Source: Lachnospiraceae bacterium (GTDB taxonomy: Bacteria; Bacillota; Clostridia; Lachnospirales; Lachnospiraceae). Taken from it: a stretch of 64,000 nt of DNA. The stretch's first letter is position 1. Each line of letters opens with the position of its first letter. Where the stretch lies: positions 62,001 to 126,000 of the forward strand of contig JALCKY010000001.1 of NCBI GenBank assembly GCA_022647575.1, given 5' to 3'. Shown one piece after another: positions 58,890 to 64,000 of this stretch. The notes below the pieces were generated by a model. It saw nothing but the letters and a program-made list of their open reading frames with translations. It made no database searches and had not been told where the DNA came from. Position numbers and translations under genes: made by a program.

Positions 58890-59711
58890 ATGGAAATACA
58901 ATTATGGCGTGAAATGCTGGACCCTTATGCACAGGCTGTCTCGGAGCTGGTCACGAAATTCTCCAATATGAGGCAGGAGTACCGGAACAGGGGAATCTAC
59001 TGTCCGATTGAAAGCATTTCGGGCAGGGTAAAATCCGTATCCAGCATCCTGGAAAAAATGCACCGCAAGGAAATCCCTTTTGACCGGATGGAAGAGGACG
59101 TCGAAGACATTGCCGGCGTCCGCATCATCTGCCAGTTCGTCGAAGATATCGAGAAGGTCGCTTCCGTCATTGAAAAGCGACAGGACATCAAGATCCGGAG
59201 CACGAAGGACTATCTGAAAAACCAGAAGAAGAGCGGGTACCGGAGCTTTCATCTGATCGTCTGGTATACGGTCTCAACCATCAGCGGTCCCAAGAAACTG
59301 CAGGTGGAGATACAGATCCGTACCATGGCCATGAATTTCTGGGCAACGGCGGAGCATTCGCTGCAGTACAAATACAAGGGCGAACTGCCGGAGCACGTGG
59401 CGGCGCAGCTTTCACGGACCTCAGACGTCACGGCCACTCTCGATAAAGAAATGTCCACGGTACGCAGTGAAATCATGGACGCGGAAATCGATTCCCAGAT
59501 TCAGGAGAATCTGGTGAGGGACATTCTCAGCAACATCGAAAGCATGTATAAGCTGGAGAACAAAAGGGAAGCCGTCAAAATCCAGGACGAATTCTACCGC
59601 ATCTTTACCCTCCATGACATCCGCGAGCTGAAGCGCTTCCATGATCAGCTCGATCTTCTGGCGGAGGAATACCGTGCCCAGAACGTTGAGACAAAGAAAA
59701 GCGGTCTGTAA
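58890..59711 (+). CDS. Small alarmone synthetase (RelQ/YjbM-type GTP pyrophosphokinase)
   Basis: It makes (p)ppGpp from GTP/GDP and ATP. The 273-residue protein has the synthetase domain only: IESISGRVKSVSSILEKM, DVEDIAGVRIICQFVEDIE, KKSGYRSFHLIVWY and VEIQIRTMAMNFWATAEHSLQYK. There is no HD hydrolase or TGS domain. A C-terminal helical extension (about residues 195-273) makes it longer than typical RelQ (~210), which may change oligomerisation or allosteric control. GGAGG precedes ATG 58890. The HAD gene follows 12 bases later. Confidence 0.92.
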   Translation: MEIQLWREMLDPYAQAVSELVTKFSNMRQEYRNRGIYCPIESISGRVKSVSSILEKMHRKEIPFDRMEEDVEDIAGVRIICQFVEDIEKVASVIEKRQDIKIRSTKDYLKNQKKSGYRSFHLIVWYTVSTISGPKKLQVEIQIRTMAMNFWATAEHSLQYKYKGELPEHVAAQLSRTSDVTATLDKEMSTVRSEIMDAEIDSQIQENLVRDILSNIESMYKLENKREAVKIQDEFYRIFTLHDIRELKRFHDQLDLLAEEYRAQNVETKKSGL

Positions 59712-59723
59712 GGCGGTGGGAAA

Positions 59724-60392
59724 ATGAAGATCAGGGTTAAAGATTTCCGGTCGGTCATTTTCGATCTGGACGGAACGCTTGTCGATTCCATGGGGATGTG
59801 GAGTGACATTGATGTGGAATACCTGGCCCGTTTCGGAATCGCCTGTCCGCCGAACCTGCAGAGGGATCTCGAAGGTCTCAGCTTTAAAGAGAACGCGGTT
59901 TATTTCCGCGAACGATTTCATCTGAAGGATACGACTGAAAAAATCGGACAGGACTGGCTGGATATGTCGGCAGAGAAATACCGCACCTCCATCCGTCTGA
60001 AGCCCGGTGTCCGGGAGTTCCTGGAATATCTGAAGAAGGAAAACATTTCGGCAGCGATTGCCTCTTCCAACCATTACGGCCTCATTGCGGACTGCCTCCG
60101 TTCCAACGGAATCCTGGAGGATTTCAGGGCCATTATCACCTGCGACGACGTAAGCGCCAACAAGCCGGATCCTTCCGTCTATCTGGAAGCTGCTCGCCGC
60201 CTGGGTTCGGAGCCGTCCGCCTGCCTGGTCTTTGAAGATATCCCCATCGGAATTGAAGCCGGAAAGAACGCCGGCATGACGGTCTGTGCCGTGGAAGATC
60301 TCTATTCAGCCTCGGTTGCCGAACAGAAAAGCACTCTGGCCGACTTCGTCATTGCCGATTTCCGGGAACTGATTCCCGGAAATGAAAGGTAG
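59724..60392 (+). CDS. HAD-superfamily phosphatase (beta-phosphoglucomutase-like)
   Basis: The 222-residue protein has HAD motif I FDLDGTLVDS (nucleophile Asp and acid/base Asp), motif II IASSNHYG, motif III Lys in SANKPDPSVYLEAARRLG and motif IV VFEDIPIGIEAGKNAGM. It belongs to the cap-C1 group with phosphoglycolate phosphatase and beta-phosphoglucomutase. The substrate is not predictable from sequence. It is close behind the alarmone synthetase gene. Confidence 0.88.
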   Translation: MKIRVKDFRSVIFDLDGTLVDSMGMWSDIDVEYLARFGIACPPNLQRDLEGLSFKENAVYFRERFHLKDTTEKIGQDWLDMSAEKYRTSIRLKPGVREFLEYLKKENISAAIASSNHYGLIADCLRSNGILEDFRAIITCDDVSANKPDPSVYLEAARRLGSEPSACLVFEDIPIGIEAGKNAGMTVCAVEDLYSASVAEQKSTLADFVIADFRELIPGNER

Positions 60393-60419
60393 ACAGTTCC
60401 TTCCGGAGTATGTTAAAAT
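60390..60419 (+). promoter_or_regulatory. Weak promoter candidate before the two-TM protein
   Basis: TAGACA at 60390-60395, an 18-base spacer and TAAAAT at 60414-60419, about 24 bases before the ATG at 60443. Confidence 0.35.
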
Positions 60420-60442
60420 ATGCGTTTAAGAGGTGCCCGGAT

Positions 60443-61048
60443 ATGAAGAGCGGCCGAAAAGGCGATTATGGCTATATTTCACATGAGAAGCGCAGACGTT
60501 TCCTGATAACGCTGGGCCTGTTTGCGGTTCCCGTGGCCGTGTTCGTCATCGGCTATATCGTGCTCGGAACACGGATGACGATTCTGACGGTGATCTCGGC
60601 AGTCGGATGCCTTCCGGCCTGTCGCGCAGCAGTCAGCCTGATCATGATTGTCCTGCGGAATTCGATACCGGAAGAAGAGTACCGGGAAATCGATGCCCAC
60701 CGGGGAACGCTGACGATGGCCTACGAAATGTACATGACGACCTATGACAAGAATGCGATGATCGACGCGGCAGCCATCTGCGGGAACACGGTCGTGTGTC
60801 TTTCGACGGATAAAAAAGCGGACCTGAAATACACCGAAAGCCACATCACGAAAATTCTCCGGGCAAACGGCTATTCCTCGAAAGTCAATCTCATGAGCGA
60901 CCTGAAGCATTTCACGGAGCGCATGGATTCGATGAATGCCAATGCCGACGCCCTGAGACAGGGGATCACTTTCAAGCCGGATGAGAAATATCCGGACCTG
61001 GGAATCGAAGACCTGATCAAGCATACGATGCTTGCGATTTCCCTGTGA
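60443..61048 (+). CDS. Two-TM membrane protein of unknown function
   Basis: The 201-residue protein has a basic N-terminus, two adjacent membrane helices (about residues 21-45 and 48-72: FLITLGLFAVPVAVFVIGYI and MTILTVISAVGCLPACRAA) and a soluble C-terminal domain of ~125 residues (IDAAAICGNTVVCLSTDKKAD). I do not recognise the family. ATG 60443 has AAGAGGTG upstream; the in-frame ATG at 60410 overlaps the -10 candidate. It lies eight bases before the pseudouridine synthase gene, so it probably shares its transcript. Confidence 0.65.
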   Translation: MKSGRKGDYGYISHEKRRRFLITLGLFAVPVAVFVIGYIVLGTRMTILTVISAVGCLPACRAAVSLIMIVLRNSIPEEEYREIDAHRGTLTMAYEMYMTTYDKNAMIDAAAICGNTVVCLSTDKKADLKYTESHITKILRANGYSSKVNLMSDLKHFTERMDSMNANADALRQGITFKPDEKYPDLGIEDLIKHTMLAISL

Positions 61049-61055
61049 GGCAGCT

Positions 61056-62039
61056 ATGAAGGAAATCATGATTTCCGAAAATGAAGCAGGCCAGAGGCTG
61101 GACAAGTTTCTCGCCAAATACATGGATCAGGCGCCGAAAGGCTTTTTCTACAAGATGCTCCGGAAGAAGAACATTACGCTGAACGGACACAGAGCCGCCG
61201 GGAATGAGATTCTTGCCGAGAACGACAGCCTGAAGCTTTTTCTGTCGGACGAGACGATGGAAAAATTCAACGGCAGGAAAGAGGAACGGCAGTACTCCGG
61301 AAAAGAGCTTTCCATCCTCTACGAAGACAGCGACATCCTTCTTCTCAATAAGCCCGCCGGAATGCTGACACAGAAGAGCAGCCGGAAAGAAGACAGCGCG
61401 GCGGAATATCTGGTCAGCCGGATGCTCCGGGACGGATCGCTGAAAAAAGAAGAACTCCGCACTTTCCGCCCTTCGCCCTGCAACCGTCTCGACCGGAACA
61501 CCTCCGGCATGGTCCTCTGCGGAAAGTCGCTGGCCGGCCTGCAGTTTCTCTCCGAAATGATCCGGGACAGGAAAGTCCGGAAGACCTACCTGGCGGCTGT
61601 TGCGGGAAATTTTGAAAAGGCGTTCGAAGAGAAGGTTTATTTCACGAAGGATGCTTCGAAGAACCGTGTCCTCATCACGGACAGCCAAACGCCGGAGTCG
61701 GAAGAAATGATCACGGCATTTGAGCCGGTATTTCACCGGGACGACTGTTCCCTGCTGAAGGCTGAACTGATCACCGGAAAGCCGCATCAGATCAGGGCCC
61801 ATCTTTCGTACCGGAACTACCCGGTGCTGGGCGATCCGAAATACGGCGATCCCGGCATCAACCGGGAAATGAAAGAACGGTACGGACTGACGCGGCAGAT
61901 GCTTCATTCATGGAGAATCGAATTTCCGGAACTCAGCGGCCGCTGGTCTTATCTTTCAGGAAAACATTTCACGGCCCCGCCGCCTCAGGATTTTCTTTCC
62001 CTCCTGAAGGCACTCGGCTTTAAGGAGTTTCATGACTGA
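61056..62039 (+). CDS. RluA-family pseudouridine synthase
   Basis: The 327-residue protein has an N-terminal S4-like RNA-binding part (GQRLDKFLAKYM ... ITLNGHR) and the RluA catalytic motif CNRLDRNTSGMVLCGKS, with the catalytic Asp, plus LLKAELITGKPHQIRAHLSY and GDPKYGD. It isomerises uridine in rRNA or tRNA; the exact site is unknown (RluC or RluD class). I chose ATG 61056 since the added residues of the 61032 frame are not conserved. It overlaps lepB by eight bases. Confidence 0.92.
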   Translation: MKEIMISENEAGQRLDKFLAKYMDQAPKGFFYKMLRKKNITLNGHRAAGNEILAENDSLKLFLSDETMEKFNGRKEERQYSGKELSILYEDSDILLLNKPAGMLTQKSSRKEDSAAEYLVSRMLRDGSLKKEELRTFRPSPCNRLDRNTSGMVLCGKSLAGLQFLSEMIRDRKVRKTYLAAVAGNFEKAFEEKVYFTKDASKNRVLITDSQTPESEEMITAFEPVFHRDDCSLLKAELITGKPHQIRAHLSYRNYPVLGDPKYGDPGINREMKERYGLTRQMLHSWRIEFPELSGRWSYLSGKHFTAPPPQDFLSLLKALGFKEFHD

Positions 62040-62622
62040 TTCGGATAACAGGAACAACTTAACAGAGGATCCGGAAGAGGAGACTTCCGCCGCACCGCAG
62101 AAATCCGCGGGCAGCGAAATCCTTTCCTATGTGATCATGCTCGCTTCGGTGGTGCTGATCATGCTGCTTCTGAACAATTTCGTCGTGATCAATGCCCGGA
62201 TTCCTTCTTCTTCCATGGAAAACACCATCATGGTCAATGACCAGATTCTCGGCAACCGCCTGGCCTATCTTTCGTCGGACCCCAAAAGGTTCGATATCAT
62301 CATCTTCAAATATCCGGATGATGAAAGCAAGCTGTTCATCAAGAGGGTCATCGGCCTTCCGGGCGATATCGTGAATATCGTCGACGGGAAAGTCTACATT
62401 GACGGAAGCACCGATCCGCTGGACGACAGCTTCTGCCGGGAGACGCCCCAGGGCTCCTTCGGTCCGTATACCGTCCCCGACAACTGTTATTTCGTCATGG
62501 GCGACAACCGGAACGACAGCCATGATTCGCGCTACTGGACGAATACTTATGTCAGAAAGGACCAGATTCTCGGCAGGGCCTTTTTCCGCTACTGGCCGCT
62601 GAACAAGATCGGCCCGATATAG
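62032..62622 (+). CDS. lepB: Signal peptidase I
   Basis: It cleaves Sec signal peptides outside the membrane. One N-terminal membrane helix (about residues 30-52) precedes the catalytic domain with box B IPSSSMENTIMVND (nucleophile Ser before Met), box D FIKRVIGLPGD (general-base Lys) and box E GDNRNDSHDSRYW. The 196-residue length is typical of Gram-positive enzymes. It starts inside the pseudouridine synthase gene. Confidence 0.95.
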   Translation: MTDSDNRNNLTEDPEEETSAAPQKSAGSEILSYVIMLASVVLIMLLLNNFVVINARIPSSSMENTIMVNDQILGNRLAYLSSDPKRFDIIIFKYPDDESKLFIKRVIGLPGDIVNIVDGKVYIDGSTDPLDDSFCRETPQGSFGPYTVPDNCYFVMGDNRNDSHDSRYWTNTYVRKDQILGRAFFRYWPLNKIGPI

Positions 62623-62632
62623 AAAGGCAGCT

Positions 62633-63172
62633 ATGGCTACATGGAATTCCAGAGGTCTTAGGGGGTCTACCCTGGAGGATCTCATCAACCTGACAATCGA
62701 GCAGTACCGGGAAAAAGGGCTGGCCGTCATCCAGAAGATTCCGACCCCGATCACGCCGATTGAGATCGACAAGAAAAGCCGTCACATCACCCTGGCTTAT
62801 TTTGAGCAGAAGAGCACGGTCGACTACGTCGGTGCGGTTCAGGGAATTCCGGTCTGCTTTGATGCCAAGGAATGCCGGGAAGATACATTCCCCCTGGCGA
62901 ACATCCACGAGCACCAGGTAACCTTCATGGAGGACTTTGAAAAGCAGGACGGGGCGGCATTCCTGCTCATTTCCTTTACGGCCAGACGGGAGTACTATTA
63001 CATGACCTTCCGGGAAATGAAGCAGTTCTGGGACCGCATGAAAAACGGCGGACGGAAAAGCTTCCTGTATTCGGAACTGAACCCGAAATACTTTATCGGA
63101 AACGACAGAGGAAATACGATACCGATCCTTGAGGGGATCAAGACAGATTTGGATGAGAGGGAATCATGCTGA
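62633..63172 (+). CDS. recU: Holliday junction resolvase RecU
   Basis: The 179-residue nuclease has NSRGLRGSTLEDLIN at the N-terminus (the conserved NRG...E region), TVDYVGAVQGIPVCFDAKECRE with the PD-(D/E)xK-type catalytic Asp and Glu-Lys cluster, and FREMKQFWDRM downstream. It resolves Holliday junctions in Bacillota, completing the RuvAB step seen at 37-38.6 kb. It overlaps the hisZ start by seven bases. Confidence 0.92.
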   Translation: MATWNSRGLRGSTLEDLINLTIEQYREKGLAVIQKIPTPITPIEIDKKSRHITLAYFEQKSTVDYVGAVQGIPVCFDAKECREDTFPLANIHEHQVTFMEDFEKQDGAAFLLISFTARREYYYMTFREMKQFWDRMKNGGRKSFLYSELNPKYFIGNDRGNTIPILEGIKTDLDERESC

Positions 63173-64000
63173 GAATGTTTCATACACCGGACGGATTCCG
63201 GGATATCTGCGGAGAAGAATGCAGGCGGAAAACAGATCTGATGGCAAAGCTCCACAAGGTCTTCGTTTCCTATGGCTATGAGGATATCGAAACGCCGACC
63301 GTTGAATATTTTGACGTCTTCGGCAGCGACATTGGGACGACTCCGTCGAAGGATCTTTACAAGTTCTTTGACCGCGACGGCAACACGCTGGTGCTCCGTC
63401 CGGATTTCACGCCTTCCATTGCAAGGGCCGTCTCCATGTATTATGAAGAACAGCCAAGGCCCCTGCGCCTGTGCTACGAGGGCAGCACTTTTGCCAACAG
63501 TTCCGACCTGCAGGGCCGCCTGAAGGAAACCACGCAGATGGGCGTCGAGATGCTGGGAGATTCTTCCGCGGAAGCCGATGCGGAAATCCTTTCGTTGACC
63601 ATCGACCTGCTGAAGAAAGCCGGCCTGAAAAGCTTTCAGGTCAGCGTCGGGGAAGTGGATTTCTTTAAATCGCTGGCTGAAGATTCCGGTCTCTCGGAAG
63701 AAGAGATCGAACAGATCCGCCAGCTGATCTCCAACAAGAATTTCTTCGGGGTTCAGGAGCTTCTGGACCGCACGAAGCTTTCTTCCAAAATAAAAACAGC
63801 TTTCGTCAATCTGCCGCAGCTTTTCGGAGGTTCCGAAGTGCTGGACTCGGCAGAGAAATTAGCCATCAGCCGCCGTTCCCGGGAAGCCATTATCCGGCTG
63901 CGCGAGATTTATTCGATCCTGAAGGAGAAGGGCGTCGAGAAGTACATCTCCTTTGATTTCGGCTCGCTGAGCAAGTACAAATACTACACAGGCATTATTT
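63166..64000 (+). CDS. hisZ: ATP phosphoribosyltransferase regulatory subunit HisZ, truncated by window end
   Basis: HisZ is a histidyl-tRNA-synthetase-like protein that activates short-form HisG in histidine synthesis. The 278 visible codons begin MLRMFHTPDGFRDI, with YEDIETPTVEYFDVFG, LVLRPDFTPSIARAVSMYY and LRLCYEGSTFANSSDL, in the class II order, then a helical region and FDFGSLSKYKYYTGIIF at the window edge. Active HisRS motifs that bind tRNA are not expected here. It likely begins a histidine operon that continues outside the window. Confidence 0.9.
   Translation, partial: MLRMFHTPDGFRDICGEECRRKTDLMAKLHKVFVSYGYEDIETPTVEYFDVFGSDIGTTPSKDLYKFFDRDGNTLVLRPDFTPSIARAVSMYYEEQPRPLRLCYEGSTFANSSDLQGRLKETTQMGVEMLGDSSAEADAEILSLTIDLLKKAGLKSFQVSVGEVDFFKSLAEDSGLSEEEIEQIRQLISNKNFFGVQELLDRTKLSSKIKTAFVNLPQLFGGSEVLDSAEKLAISRRSREAIIRLREIYSILKEKGVEKYISFDFGSLSKYKYYTGII

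Noticed and set aside
1..64000. Prophage or integrative element
   Set aside because: No integrase, recombinase, phage structural or conjugation gene was seen; the AT-rich prepilin block has no flanking repeats I could find.

Overview
The window looks like chromosome from a Gram-positive anaerobe of the Bacillota, class Clostridia, most likely near the Lachnospiraceae. The evidence is the gene order: an MmdA-like carboxyltransferase with OadG, a biotin carrier, OadB and OadA; HI0933-like flavoprotein, cmk, ispH and rpsA; ruvAB, zapA and a U32 peptidase; a DUF2953 gene with gerW. TTG starts are frequent, Shine-Dalgarno sites are strong, and spacing is tight with many ATGA overlaps. A gerW homologue suggests a spore-forming ancestry but does not prove sporulation. 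No rRNA, tRNA, insertion sequence, prophage or CRISPR array was seen.

Layout. 1-12.5 kb is a type IV pilus operon: PilC, a PilM-PilN fusion, PilO, PilB, then four prepilin-like proteins, one of them a 1,548-residue prepilin with a GLUG-repeat body. 12.5-18.1 kb starts at its own promoter and carries pilT, a secreted four-trefoil RICIN protein with a cell-wall hydrolase domain, and a membrane-anchored MutS-type ATPase. 18.1-25.8 kb holds housekeeping genes: rnhA, alaS, rpsU, cardiolipin synthase, a metallophosphoesterase, scpA and a frameshifted scpB. 25.8-31.2 kb is a biotin-dependent, Na+-translocating decarboxylase operon with two different carboxyltransferases. 31.3-36.9 kb holds an HTH-less SIS protein, a flavoprotein, cmk, ispH and rpsA, with a convergent RNase H-fold exonuclease gene.

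37-46.2 kb carries ruvAB, zapA, a U32 peptidase, an FtsW/RodA-PBP pair, an unknown small protein, DUF2953 and gerW. rpmB lies on the minus strand. 46.6-51 kb has asp23, fakA/yloV and recG. 50.8-55.2 kb is an ABC transporter whose permease has a very long extracytoplasmic coiled coil. 55.2-64 kb runs mgsA, rsmD, coaD, a coiled-coil protein, pepD, a small (p)ppGpp synthetase, a HAD phosphatase, a two-TM protein, an RluA-type pseudouridine synthase, lepB, recU and the start of hisZ.

Three genes (the pilW-like gene, scpB and the oadG-like gene) have reading-frame breaks in places where the protein clearly continues in another frame. They may be assembly indels or genuine mutations; raw reads would decide. 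The most interesting features are the giant GLUG prepilin, the pilT-hydrolase-MutS cluster, the transcarboxylase-like sodium pump, two unrelated 22-bp tandem-repeat arrays next to promoters, and a repeat-built out-of-phase overlap of scpA and scpB. Base composition is uneven: I counted 17 G+C in the 60 bases at 9901-9960 and 35 of 60 at 19021-19080.
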